Shown here: in pieces, positions 1 through 8,208 of the stretch
Position numbering within the stretch: the first letter of the stretch is position 1
Layout of the letters: every line of letters begins with the position of its first letter
Assembly: GCF_026343335.1 (NCBI RefSeq)
Contig: NZ_JAPELX010000001.1
Location: forward strand, 248,001 to 312,000
Length of the DNA stretch: 64,000 bases
Origin: Streptomyces sp. NBC_00078
Lineage (GTDB): Bacteria > Actinomycetota > Actinomycetes > Streptomycetales > Streptomycetaceae
Direction: 5' to 3'
The notes under the pieces: model-generated
Databases searched by the model: none
What the model was told of the DNA's origin: nothing
The model's input: the letters and a program-made list of their open reading frames with translations, nothing else
Program-made: the position numbers and the translations under genes

Positions 1-122
1 GCGAGATCGCGGCGGAGGCGGCGCGGCTGACCGTCGCGGCGATCGAGGGCAAGCGGGTGCGCAAGAAGCGGGTGCTGTGCGCACCGCACATGCGGGAGCG
101 CGGGTCGACCCTGCGGGTCTGA
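1..122 (+). CDS. LacI-family transcriptional regulator, C-terminal end (partial)
   Basis: Only the last 39 codons are present, in the frame starting at base 3. The peptide ends in RERGSTLRV, which resembles the terminal segment of LacI/GalR regulators, where a short helix is followed by a pattern like LVxRxST near the C-terminus. This would be the end of the sugar-binding core; the DNA-binding domain lies outside the window. The stop is 33 bases before the next gene, so the two may be co-transcribed. The family call rests on a short tail and is tentative. Confidence 0.5.
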   Translation, partial: EIAAEAARLTVAAIEGKRVRKKRVLCAPHMRERGSTLRV

Positions 123-155
123 ACTCGGGATGAACCGAAGATAGACTCACCCGGC

Positions 156-944
156 ATGACCGTCTCACACCCGTATCTGCGCTACGTCGCGATCGGCGAC
201 AGTCTGACGGAGGGCATAGGCGACCCCGGTCCGGCGGGCGGGCACCGCGGTTGGGCCGACCGGTTCGCCGAGATCCTCGCGCAGGCGCAGCCGGGAATGA
301 CCTACGGCAATCTCGCCGTGCGCGGCAAGACCAGCACGCAGATCAGGACCGATCAGCTCGGCCCCGCCCTCGCGCTGCGGCCTGACCTGGTGACGGTGAC
401 GGCAGGCATGAACGATGTCGTACGGCCGCGCTACGACCCCGGGTCGGTCGCCGCGAACATCGAGGAGACGTTCGCGCGGCTGACCGCGGCTGGTGCTCGC
501 GTCGCCACCATGACCTTTCCGGACCTGGGCAAGGTCTCGCCGGTCGCGCGCCGGGTGCGGCCGCGGATCCTCGACCTCAATGAGCGGGTGCGCGTCATCG
601 CGGCGCGGTATGGCGTCGCCGTGCTGGACGTCTTCCCGCACCCGTTCACCGCCGACCCGCGTCTGTGGAGCGACGACCGGCTGCACGCGAGCCCGATCGG
701 GCACGCGCGGATCGCCGCCGGCATGGCCCACACGTTCGGCCTGCCGGGCTACGACGACTGGACCGAGCCGCTGCCTCCGCGCTCCCCCGTCACCGCCCGG
801 CAGGCGTTCGGGGCCGATGTGCGCTGGGCCATGGACCATGTCGGCCCCTGGCTGTGGCGTCGACTGCGGGGCCATGTGCCGGGTGACGGTTTCACTGCGA
901 AGCGGCCCGTCCCCGGCCCGGTGACGCCGCAGCACGCAGGCTGA
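156..944 (+). CDS. SGNH/GDSL-family hydrolase
   Basis: A 262-residue esterase or lipase of the SGNH fold, predicted cytoplasmic because no signal peptide is visible. Block I is AIGDSLTEG near residues 13-21 with the nucleophile Ser16. Block III is the GMNDV segment near residue 88, carrying the oxyanion-hole Asn. The Asp/His pair is in SDDRLHASPIGH near residues 172-183. The length suits single-domain bacterial GDSL proteins. The ATG at 156 precedes the first block by the usual dozen residues. It follows a LacI-type regulator by 33 bases. The substrate is unknown. Confidence 0.9.
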   Translation: MTVSHPYLRYVAIGDSLTEGIGDPGPAGGHRGWADRFAEILAQAQPGMTYGNLAVRGKTSTQIRTDQLGPALALRPDLVTVTAGMNDVVRPRYDPGSVAANIEETFARLTAAGARVATMTFPDLGKVSPVARRVRPRILDLNERVRVIAARYGVAVLDVFPHPFTADPRLWSDDRLHASPIGHARIAAGMAHTFGLPGYDDWTEPLPPRSPVTARQAFGADVRWAMDHVGPWLWRRLRGHVPGDGFTAKRPVPGPVTPQHAG

Positions 945-1111
945 AGATTCTGCTGGGATCAGCGGGGCCCGGTGCCGCGGACTGCCAGGACGCCGGCCTT
1001 CGGTCGGGTTCGCTCGGCGGAGTAGTCGGCCAGTCACGAAACGCCGCACATCGCCCGTAACGCACAAGCCCCACCCCCGGTCGGGAGCGGGCACAAGGCA
1101 AAGGAATGGCA

Positions 1112-1145
1112 TGGTCTAGACCAAGAAGACATTTGGTCTAGTCCA
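1112..1145 (+). promoter_or_regulatory. Twin DasR-type (dre) boxes upstream of chitinase
   Basis: Two near-identical 12-mers, TGGTCTAGACCA at 1112-1123 (a perfect palindrome) and TGGTCTAGTCCA at 1134-1145 (one mismatch), start 22 bases apart and end 65 bases before the chitinase start. They match the paired 12-bp direct repeat of Streptomyces chitinase promoters and the core of the DasR responsive element. DasR is the GntR-family N-acetylglucosamine-responsive regulator. The inference is repression relieved by aminosugar phosphates. Confidence 0.75.
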
Positions 1146-1210
1146 AAGCGTGGACGTCCCCACCGGACAGCAGGAAGCTGAGGCACTTCCCCACCCACCG
1201 GAGGCACACC

Positions 1211-2419
1211 GTGAGACGTCTTCGCGCATGTCTGGGCGCAGCAGCCGCCGTCGGACTCACCGCCGCGGGCACCACAGCCCTGGTAGCAGGCAACGCCTCG
1301 GGCGCAACGAGCGCGCTCGACAACCGCTGGTACGCGGCGGCCCCGTACCTGATGCCGCTCGACAACGACCCGCCCGACCCGGCCGCCATCATGGACGCCA
1401 CGGGCCTGAAGGCCTTCCAGCTCGCCTTCGTCCTCGCCCCCAACGGCGGCGGGTGCTCGCCCACTTGGGGCGGCACCGCCCCGGTCTCCTCGGACACCGC
1501 CGTCCAGTCCGTCATCAACACCATCCGCGGCAGGGGCGGCGACGTGTCCGTCTCCATCGGCGGATACGGGGGCACCAAGCTCGGTCAGACATGCTCGGAC
1601 GCGGCGGCGACGGCAGCGGCGTACCAGCAGGTCATCACCAAGTACGGCCTCCACGCGATCGACTTCGACCTGGAGGAGCCGGAGTACGAGAACACGGCGG
1701 CGATCAAGAACGAGATCGGCGCCGCCAAGATTCTCCAGCAGAACAACCCCGGCCTGTACGTCTCCGTGACCACGGCCGGCACGGCCGACGGCACCGGCTG
1801 GTTCGGCAAGCAGATGCTGCTGGAGGCGAAGTCGCAGGGCTTCACACCGAACAACTTCTCCATCATGCCGTTCGACGGCGGCTTCAACGGCGCGGCCTCG
1901 CAGACCAGCGCGCTCACCAACTTCAACTCCGTCCTCCAGTCGACCTTCGGCTGGAACCAGGCCACGGCCTACGCCCATGAGGGCTTCTCCGGGATGAACG
2001 GGCGCAGCGACACCGGCGAGATGTTCACCCAGGCCGACTTCCAGACCGTGCTGGACTACGCCACCGGTCACCACATGGACCGCTTCACCTTCTGGTCTGT
2101 GAACCGTGACCGCCAGTGCTCTCCGGTCGACAACGGCGGACGCACCTCCGGCACCTGCTCCAGCGTGGCGCAGAACTCCTGGGACTTCACCAAGTACTCG
2201 GTGAAGTTCGCGGGCGCCACACCGCCGTCCTCGACGCCCACCCCCACGCCCACGCCGACGCCCAACGGGTGCAAGACGGCGTGGAGTTCGAGCGCGGTGT
2301 ACACCGTCGGCAACGAGGCCTCCTACAACAAGCACAACTGGAAGGCCAAGTGGTGGACCCAGAACGAGGCGCCGGCCGCCTCCGACTGGGGGCCCTGGCA
2401 GGACGAGGGGGCCTGCTGA
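1211..2419 (+). CDS. Secreted GH18 chitinase with C-terminal chitin-binding module
   Basis: A 402-residue extracellular endochitinase. Residues 1-33 form a Sec signal peptide. The GH18 barrel follows, with SIGGYGG near 115-121 and the catalytic strand IDFDLEE at 150-156, where Glu155 is the expected proton donor. A PT-repeat linker at about 338-352 joins a tryptophan-rich CBM5/12 module (about 354-402) with WWTQNEAP and the terminal DEGAC. The GTG at 1211 has a GGAGG at good spacing. Twin dre boxes upstream indicate aminosugar control. A strong hairpin follows the stop. It is transcribed alone. Confidence 0.94.
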   Translation: MRRLRACLGAAAAVGLTAAGTTALVAGNASGATSALDNRWYAAAPYLMPLDNDPPDPAAIMDATGLKAFQLAFVLAPNGGGCSPTWGGTAPVSSDTAVQSVINTIRGRGGDVSVSIGGYGGTKLGQTCSDAAATAAAYQQVITKYGLHAIDFDLEEPEYENTAAIKNEIGAAKILQQNNPGLYVSVTTAGTADGTGWFGKQMLLEAKSQGFTPNNFSIMPFDGGFNGAASQTSALTNFNSVLQSTFGWNQATAYAHEGFSGMNGRSDTGEMFTQADFQTVLDYATGHHMDRFTFWSVNRDRQCSPVDNGGRTSGTCSSVAQNSWDFTKYSVKFAGATPPSSTPTPTPTPTPNGCKTAWSSSAVYTVGNEASYNKHNWKAKWWTQNEAPAASDWGPWQDEGAC

Positions 2420-2428
2420 CAGCCGCGG

Positions 2429-2456
2429 GGCGGCGCCGTCCGCAGCCGGCGCCGCC
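2429..2456 (+). terminator. Hairpin terminator after chitinase
   Basis: A perfect 10-bp stem, GGCGGCGCCG pairing with CGGCGCCGCC around an 8-base loop, begins 10 bases after the chitinase stop. There is no U-tract, which is usual for Streptomyces terminators. Confidence 0.65.
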
Positions 2457-2533
2457 ATATTGCTGAAACGTAACCGTCCGGGAGCTACCGCGGGCACCGC
2501 CGGGGTCAGCCCCGTCGTCCCGCCCAACCTGGG

Positions 2534-2659
2534 ACGCGCACCGTCAACCGCTTCGCCCCGTTGCTCACCGACCAGGGCGACGTGGTCTCCTGGCTCGCCG
2601 GCCGGCTCAACGCCCGTCCCGCCACCTCCAGCTGCGCCGGCCTGCCGCTCCTGCCCTGA
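2534..2659 (+). pseudogene. Remnant of a secreted lipase-type gene (C-terminal end)
   Basis: In the frame ending at TGA 2657-2659, about 41 codons read as a plausible protein tail: QGDVVSWLAGRL followed by NARPATSSC. This resembles the last helix and Cys-containing end of actinobacterial secretory lipases and related alpha/beta hydrolases, which close with a WL.DRFAG.PAPSNC-like pattern. No start codon, signal peptide or catalytic motif precedes it; an in-frame stop lies at 2471. It is best read as a 3' fragment left by deletion. The family call is by resemblance only. Confidence 0.35.
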
Positions 2660-2681
2660 CCGTCCCGCGGCGCAGGTCCCG

Positions 2682-3380
2682 CTACAGGGGGACGGCGCCG
2701 TCCGCCGCGTACGCCTGCGCGACCAGGCCCCCGGCGCCCGGCTCCGGCCGCAGCAGATGGGCGACGATCGCGGTCGTGGCGCGGTGCCAGTCGGCGCTGC
2801 GACGGAGCATCGCGTGGTCGCCGCCCCTGACCACCACCATGCCGGCCTGGGCTCCTGCCTCCCGGGCCCGGCGTACGTAGTCGGCGGATTCGACGCGAGA
2901 GGTCACATGGTCGCGGTCACCGTGCAGGACCACCAGCCGTACGTCACCGAGATGGCCGGCGGAGTCCACGGGCGGACACCAGGGCGCCAGCGCCAGCACG
3001 CCGCGTACGAGTGGGTGGGACGCGGCTCGCAGGGCCGCCCTGGCTCCCATCGAGTGCCCGACGAGAACCGTGGGGACCGCTCCCGCCAACCGCCGCAGTT
3101 CGTCGAGCGCCCGCACGGCGTCGTCAGCGGGGTCACCGGTGTTCCAGCCCCGGTGCCGGTAACGGACCTGCCCGAGCAGGGTGTCCGGGGGTGAGTCCGC
3201 GGCGGCGGCCCTCAGTACCGGGCGCATGCGGAGCGCGGCGAGTTGCCAGGGACGCGCCGTCCGGCGGCTCAGCTCAAGGCCGCCGTGCAGCGTCATGATC
3301 GCCGCGGCCGCCGCTGCGGGCGGCGCGTGGCGCACGATCAGCGCAGACTCGTTCCGCTGCACTACTCCACTGTTCCTCAC
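2682..3380 (-). CDS. Alpha/beta hydrolase
   Basis: A cytoplasmic alpha/beta-hydrolase of about 232 residues. The nucleophile elbow is GHSMGA, near the middle. LVVLHGDRDHVT supplies the acid-bearing strand and RGGDHAML the catalytic His. No signal peptide is visible. The GTG at 3380 is preferred because a GGAGAGG lies about 10 bases upstream; the ATG at 3413 has its GGAGG directly abutting the start codon and would add 11 arginine-rich residues. It converges on the chitinase region. The substrate is not predictable. Confidence 0.85.
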   Translation of the reverse strand: MRNSGVVQRNESALIVRHAPPAAAAAAIMTLHGGLELSRRTARPWQLAALRMRPVLRAAAADSPPDTLLGQVRYRHRGWNTGDPADDAVRALDELRRLAGAVPTVLVGHSMGARAALRAASHPLVRGVLALAPWCPPVDSAGHLGDVRLVVLHGDRDHVTSRVESADYVRRAREAGAQAGMVVVRGGDHAMLRRSADWHRATTAIVAHLLRPEPGAGGLVAQAYAADGAVPL

Positions 3381-3581
3381 GCGTACGGCCCCTCTCCACT
3401 CCGGACGCCTCATCCTCCCCCGAAGATGCGGGGCGGCGCCGCGGGGGGCGCACTCAGTAGATCAGTGAGCCCTGGACGCGCCGCCACACAGGTGAGGAAG
3501 ATGCGCAATGCCGGGGGTCTCCTGACCGGGACGCCCTGTACCTCAGCTTCACCAACTCGTCGGGAAAGCAGGTCGGCTCCT

Positions 3582-4304
3582 GTGCTGCTACGTCTGCCCG
3601 CATCCGTGTCCGAAGCGCAGGAGTGCGTCGCCGAAGGAGCCGTACCCGTCGGCGGGGCGACGCTGATCTGGGCCGGCTGGCAGCGCGACGGATTCCCCGA
3701 GCAGGCCGTGTCGCTGCGCAACGTGCCGGAGGCCAATGTCATCGCGCGCGGGGCGCTCGGCGCCGCCGTGGTGCTGAGCAGGATCGACGAGCGCGTGCCC
3801 GAGGTGCTGCACCGGGCGGCCGCCGGGGTCGGAACGGGAGCCGTGCGCCGCACAGCGACGGTCGGCGGCAACCTGGTCGGCAGCACGCTGCGCTGTCTGC
3901 TGCCGGCCGCGCTGGTGCTGGACGCCCGCGGGACCGTGCTCGACCGGGACCGGGTCTTCGAGACCGATCTGGCCGAGGTGGTGGCAAAGCATCACCTCCT
4001 GCTCGGCCTCCACTGGCGTGAACCGCTCGTCAGCAGCTATCGCAAGCTGTCCGGCGAGGCGGGCGGCACGCCGCCGCTCGTCGTCGCCGCCGCGGTGCAC
4101 GCCCACGACGACAAACTCGACCGCCTCCACGTCGCCGTCCGGGACGGTTACGACGTACTCACGGACGACGTCCCCTGCCATGCCGGCGCCGACCAGGCGA
4201 TCAGCGCTCTGGGCGACACGTCGCTCGGCACACTCCATCCCGCGGCGTGGGACACGGTACGTCAGCACGTCATCCAGCTCCTGGCCCGCCCGGTCGGTCG
4301 GTGA
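3582..4304 (+). CDS. FAD-binding subunit-like protein of molybdopterin dehydrogenases (XdhB/CoxM type)
   Basis: About 240 residues resembling the medium FAD subunit of xanthine/CO dehydrogenases. The first FAD loop is PVGGATLIWAG, the second is RRTATVGGNLVGS, and LRNVPEAN matches the strand between them. The usual C-terminal domain is short and diverged. The GTG at 3582 opens LLRLPASVSEAQEC, the normal start of the family; the longer upstream frame is low-complexity and unlikely to be coding. No molybdenum-binding or iron-sulfur partner lies nearby, so the protein is an orphan and its electron donor is unclear. Confidence 0.72.
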   Translation: MLLRLPASVSEAQECVAEGAVPVGGATLIWAGWQRDGFPEQAVSLRNVPEANVIARGALGAAVVLSRIDERVPEVLHRAAAGVGTGAVRRTATVGGNLVGSTLRCLLPAALVLDARGTVLDRDRVFETDLAEVVAKHHLLLGLHWREPLVSSYRKLSGEAGGTPPLVVAAAVHAHDDKLDRLHVAVRDGYDVLTDDVPCHAGADQAISALGDTSLGTLHPAAWDTVRQHVIQLLARPVGR

Positions 4305-4391
4305 GGCCCGTCACGTCCCGCACCTCGGTCGCCTCCGGCGGGTGACCCGCCGTCAACTCTCCATGCTCGTAGAGGAGTTGAAGGAGTTGTC

Positions 4392-5132
4392 TCACTCCGC
4401 CGTCTTGCGGGCCAGCGCGTTGTTGTCTATCGAGTTGTGCACGCTGAAGCTCACGGCGTCCGAGCGGTAGCGGTCGTCGGACCACTCGACGGGGCGTCCC
4501 TCGCGGGTGGTCGTGACGCGCCGGACGCGCAACAGCGGGCTGGTGCGGCGGATGCCGAGAAGGCCGGCGTCCTGCGCGCCGGCGGCGACCGCGTCGATGA
4601 CGTGCTCGCCGTAGGCGAAGACGAGCCCCGTGTCCTCGAAGAGCTGCTGGGTGACGGACGCGGCGTCCGGGTCGATCGCCTCGACGGCCGGGGAGATCCA
4701 GTCGGCGTAGACCGTGCGCTCGACCAGGACCGGCTCACCGTCCAGGCCGCGCACCCGCAGGACGTGCAACACCGGTGCCCCCTCGCGTAGTTGGAGGCTG
4801 GCGGCGTCCTGTGCGGTGGCCGGCAGATACTCCTGCGCCACCACGCGCCCCGTCGCCTGCCGGCCCATCGCGCGGGCCCACTGGGCGAAGCTGCGCAGCT
4901 CGGCGAAGCTCTGGCTGCGGCGACTCGCGAGAACGACGCGGCGGGCACCCTGCCGGGAGCCGATGAGGCCCTCGGCCGTCAGGGCTGCGACGGCCTGGCG
5001 GACGGTGCCGCGCGAGACGCCGTAGTGCGCGGCGAGTTCGGTCTCGGCGGGCAGCCTGCTGCCGACCGCGTACTCCTCGCGGTCGATCGCCCGCCGCAGT
5101 TCGTCGGCGATCTCCTCGTGTCGCGTCGACAC
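4392..5132 (-). CDS. GntR-family regulator (HutC/UTRA type)
   Basis: A 246-residue DNA-binding regulator. Residues about 5-70 form the winged helix, with SRLPAETELAAHYGVSRGTV typical of GntR proteins. Residues about 85-235 form a UTRA ligand-binding domain, marked by SFAELRSFAQWAR and VLHVLRVRGLDGEPVLVERT. It is divergent from the ABC importer genes, with a 213-base intergenic region holding a GntR-like palindrome, so it most likely represses that operon and perhaps itself. The effector would be the transported compound or its phosphorylated form. It is distinct from DasR, whose boxes lie near the chitinase. Confidence 0.9.
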   Translation of the reverse strand: MSTRHEEIADELRRAIDREEYAVGSRLPAETELAAHYGVSRGTVRQAVAALTAEGLIGSRQGARRVVLASRRSQSFAELRSFAQWARAMGRQATGRVVAQEYLPATAQDAASLQLREGAPVLHVLRVRGLDGEPVLVERTVYADWISPAVEAIDPDAASVTQQLFEDTGLVFAYGEHVIDAVAAGAQDAGLLGIRRTSPLLRVRRVTTTREGRPVEWSDDRYRSDAVSFSVHNSIDNNALARKTAE

Positions 5133-5286
5133 CCCGTTCCCCTCCGAGTCGGTAACTGTGCACAGCGTGACCAGCGTAGTCGAGGCCCCGCGGTGATCGC
5201 GCTTACCCGCGATTGTGCAGGGAGTCGAGGGTCTGCATTTCTCCGGTGTTTACGAAAGCGTCACCACAGGCAGTCCTACTGTGGCT

Positions 5287-5304
5287 AACTTGTTCAGACA
5301 AGTT
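5287..5304 (+). promoter_or_regulatory. Candidate GntR operator upstream of ABC importer operon
   Basis: A perfect inverted repeat, AACTTGT-TCAG-ACAAGTT, lies 42 bases before the binding-protein start. Its form (ACTTGT..AGACAAGT) fits operators of HutC-type GntR regulators, and such a regulator is encoded divergently next door. A second 6-bp inverted repeat, CCACAG/CTGTGG, sits just upstream at 5264-5284. Confidence 0.5.
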
Positions 5305-5345
5305 CTCAGTCTTGTGCGTCCCCTGCACCCCTTTCTGGAGTCACC

Positions 5346-6497
5346 GTGTCCCAGCCGAGAACAGTCGCCTTGACCGGCTCCCTCGCCGTCGTCGCCGCAC
5401 TCGCCCTGAGCGCCTGCGGCGCCGCTCCCGACAACGCGTCGACGACCGCCGACGGCAAGAACGCCGCCACCGCCACCTCCGCCGCCGGCTTCGGTGGACT
5501 CGACGCCCTGGTGAAGGCGGCCAAGAAGGAGGGCACGCTGCACGCCATCACGCTGCCCCGTGACTGGGCCAACTACGGCGCCCTCATCGACGGCTTCACC
5601 AAGAAGTACGGCATCAAGATCACGGTCGAGAACCCCGACGGCTCCAGCCAGGACGAGATCAACGCCGTCACCTCGCGCAAGGGCCAGGACCGCGCCCCCG
5701 ACGTCCTCGACCTCGGCAGCTCCTTCGCGCTCAGCGCCGCCCAGCAGGGACTCCTCGCGCCCTACAAGGTGGCCTCCTACGCCGGCATCCCGACCGGGCA
5801 GAAGGACCCGCAGGCGCGCTGGTACAACGACTACGGCGGCTACGTCTCCATCGGCTGCGACGCCAAGCGGATCAAGACCTGCCCGACCACGTTCGCCGAT
5901 CTACTCAAGCCGCAGTACAAGGGCCAGGTCGCGCTCAACGGCAACCCCACCAAGTCGGGTTCGGCCTTCGGCGGTGTGTACGCGGCCGCGCTCGCGAACG
6001 GCGGCTCCTTCGACGACATCCAGCCCGGCCTGGACTTCTTCGCGAAGCTGAAGAAGAACGGCAACTACACGCCCGTCGAGTCGACTCCGGCCACCGTCGA
6101 GAAGGGCGAGACGCCGATCAGCATCGACTGGGACTACCTGAACGCCGGTTACGCCGACGAGTTCAAGTCCAAGGGCGTCGACTGGAAGGTGTCGGTGCCG
6201 AGCGACGGCCAGTACGCGCAGTACTACTCCCAGGCCATCAACAAGGACGCCCCGCACCCGGCGGCCGCCCGCCTGTGGCAGGAGTACCTCTACAGCACCG
6301 AGGGCCAGAACCTGTGGCTCAAGGGGTACGCACGTCCGGCGCTGATGACGGCCATGGAGAAGGCCGGCACCCTGGACAAGAGGGCCGCGGCCAAGCTCCC
6401 GAAGGTCTCCGGGACGCCGTCCTTCCCGACCGAGGCCCAGCAGGACAAGGCCAAGACGGTCATCGCCGAAGGCTGGGGCAAGGCGGTCTCCGGATGA
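5346..6497 (+). CDS. ABC transporter substrate-binding lipoprotein
   Basis: A 383-residue extracellular binding protein, lipid-anchored. The signal peptide ends in the lipobox LSAC, with Cys24 as the acylated residue. The mature part has the two-lobed periplasmic-binding fold of the family that includes iron, thiamine and organophosphate binders: LPRDWANYGALIDGFTKKYG near the N-terminus and PISIDWDYLNAGYADEFKSKG in the second lobe. The GTG at 5346 has GGAG at suitable spacing. It opens a four-gene importer operon, with the stop overlapping the next start (ATGA). The ligand is unknown; the terminal phosphatase gene hints at a phosphorylated compound. Confidence 0.92.
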   Translation: MSQPRTVALTGSLAVVAALALSACGAAPDNASTTADGKNAATATSAAGFGGLDALVKAAKKEGTLHAITLPRDWANYGALIDGFTKKYGIKITVENPDGSSQDEINAVTSRKGQDRAPDVLDLGSSFALSAAQQGLLAPYKVASYAGIPTGQKDPQARWYNDYGGYVSIGCDAKRIKTCPTTFADLLKPQYKGQVALNGNPTKSGSAFGGVYAAALANGGSFDDIQPGLDFFAKLKKNGNYTPVESTPATVEKGETPISIDWDYLNAGYADEFKSKGVDWKVSVPSDGQYAQYYSQAINKDAPHPAAARLWQEYLYSTEGQNLWLKGYARPALMTAMEKAGTLDKRAAAKLPKVSGTPSFPTEAQQDKAKTVIAEGWGKAVSG

Positions 6498-7390
6498 CGG
6501 ACGCTCTCACGCGGGCCGGCACGGCGACCGCCGCTCCTTCGAAGCGGCGGCGCCGCGCGCCCGGCTGGCTGGCCGTGGCCCCACTGCTCGTCGTCACCGC
6601 GATCGCCTTCGGCATCCCGGCCCTCGCCATGCTCAACGGCGCGTTCACGGTCAAGGACCAGGCCACGGGCGCCACTTCGTACTCCATCTCCAACCTGACC
6701 GGCTCCCTGCAGGGCGCCTACCTGACGGCCCTGCTCGGCAGTGTCAAGCTGTCCGCCCTCTCCGCCGCCATCTCGGCGGTGCTCGGCCTGTTCCTGGCAC
6801 AGGCCGTGGTGACCTCACGGTCCCGGGCGCTGCGCGAGGCGGTGCTGACCGCCTCCGGGGTGCTGGCCAACTTCGGTGGCGTGCCGCTCGCGTTCGCCTT
6901 CGTCGCCACCCTCGGCAACTCCGGCGTGCTCACCCAGCGCCTCGCTCTCAAGGACACCGGCTGGAACCTCTACAGTTTCTCCGGCCTGACCCTGGTCTAT
7001 CTGTACTTCCTCATCCCGTTGATGGTGCTCACCATCACCCCGGCCCTTGAGGGTCTGCGCACCCAGTGGCGGGAGGCCGCCCAGAACAACGGCGCCACCC
7101 ACGCGCAGTACTGGCGGCACGTGGCCCTGCCGGTCCTCGGGCCCTCCCTGCTCGGTGGCTTCGTCCTGCTGTTCGGCAGCGCCTTCGCCGCCTACGCCAC
7201 CGCCGCCGCCATGGTCGGCAGCTCCGTGCCGCTGGTGACGCTCCAGATCGCCGACGCCCTCTCGGGCAACGTCCTGGTCGGGCAGGAGAACGTGGCGCTG
7301 GCCCTCAGCCTCGACATGGTGCTGGTCGCCGGCCTGGTCATGGCGGTGTACCTGCCCCTGCAACGACGGAGCGTCCGATGGCTCGCCTGA
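6494..7390 (+). CDS. ABC transporter permease (first)
   Basis: A 298-residue inner-membrane permease with about six transmembrane helices, the first at residues 26-48. The cytoplasmic coupling loop is present as EAAQNNGATHAQYWRHVALP, matching the EAA motif of binding-protein-dependent permeases. The ATG at 6494 overlaps the stop of the lipoprotein gene, which implies translational coupling; the longer upstream frame lies inside that gene and is not coding. It should form a heterodimer with the next permease. Confidence 0.92.
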   Translation: MTDALTRAGTATAAPSKRRRRAPGWLAVAPLLVVTAIAFGIPALAMLNGAFTVKDQATGATSYSISNLTGSLQGAYLTALLGSVKLSALSAAISAVLGLFLAQAVVTSRSRALREAVLTASGVLANFGGVPLAFAFVATLGNSGVLTQRLALKDTGWNLYSFSGLTLVYLYFLIPLMVLTITPALEGLRTQWREAAQNNGATHAQYWRHVALPVLGPSLLGGFVLLFGSAFAAYATAAAMVGSSVPLVTLQIADALSGNVLVGQENVALALSLDMVLVAGLVMAVYLPLQRRSVRWLA

Positions 7391-8208
7391 ACCTGTGGCG
7401 GTGGGCCGTGCTCGGCCTCGCCGCGCTGTACTTCCTCGTCCCGCTGGGCGCGTCCGTGGTCTTCTCGGTCGACGTGAACGACGAGGTCACCTTCGACGCG
7501 TACAGCCGGATCGTCGCCACCGGCGGATTCGTCTCCAGTCTCGTGCTGGCCCTCGAACTGGCCGCCGCCACCATCGCCCTGGTGCTGCTGCTCCTGGTCC
7601 CCGCGACGGTGGCACTGCGGCTGGGCGCGCCCCGGCTGCGGCCGGTCGTCGAGGTCGTCTGCTCACTGCCGCTGGTCGTGCCCCCCATCGCGTTCGTCGC
7701 CGGGATCAGCACGGTCCTGAAGTGGGGGCCGGACTACCTGTCGCGCACTCCCCTGTTCCAGACGATCGTGGCGATCCAGAACCCGGACTTCCCCTTCGTC
7801 CTCGTCCTCGCCTACGTCGTGATGGCCCTGCCGTTCGCCTACCGGGCGCTGGACGCGGGGCTGCGCGCGGTCGACGTACCCACCCTGGTCGAGGCCGCCC
7901 GCAGCTGCGGTGCGAGCCCGGCCCAGGCACTGCTGCGGGCGGTACTGCCGAACCTGCGCGGGGCCCTGCTCAACGCCTCGTTCCTCACCCTCGCCCTGGT
8001 GCTCGGCGAGTACACCGTCGCCCATCTGCTGGGCTACCAGCCCTTCGCCGTGTGGATCGTGGACATCTCCGGCTCCCAGGCGCAGATGTCCGTGGCCGTC
8101 TCCGTGCTCAGCCTCCTCGTGACCTGGGTGCTGCTGCTCGCCCTCGCCGCCCTGAGCGGCCGGCGAGCCCCCTCCCGTTCCGTGTCCCAAGGGATGACAA
8201 CACCATGA
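7378..8208 (+). CDS. ABC transporter permease (second)
   Basis: A 276-residue membrane permease partner of the preceding gene, which it overlaps by 13 bases. Helices are visible from residue 9 onward. The EAA loop reads EAARSCGASPAQALLRAVLP. The ATG at 7378 fits the usual N-terminus, with a first helix beginning MARLNLWRWAVLGL. Its stop overlaps the start of the ATPase gene (ATGA), so the four transporter genes are one translationally coupled unit. Confidence 0.92.
   Translation: MARLNLWRWAVLGLAALYFLVPLGASVVFSVDVNDEVTFDAYSRIVATGGFVSSLVLALELAAATIALVLLLLVPATVALRLGAPRLRPVVEVVCSLPLVVPPIAFVAGISTVLKWGPDYLSRTPLFQTIVAIQNPDFPFVLVLAYVVMALPFAYRALDAGLRAVDVPTLVEAARSCGASPAQALLRAVLPNLRGALLNASFLTLALVLGEYTVAHLLGYQPFAVWIVDISGSQAQMSVAVSVLSLLVTWVLLLALAALSGRRAPSRSVSQGMTTP

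Noticed and set aside
1034..2527. A 497-codon minus-strand open frame opposite the chitinase
   Set aside because: Low-complexity antisense product of high-GC third positions; the plus strand encodes a textbook GH18 protein.
4392..5132. DasR, because DasR-type boxes occur nearby
   Set aside because: The gene is divergent from a different importer with its own palindrome (AACTTGT..ACAAGTT), unlike the TGGTCTAGACCA site.
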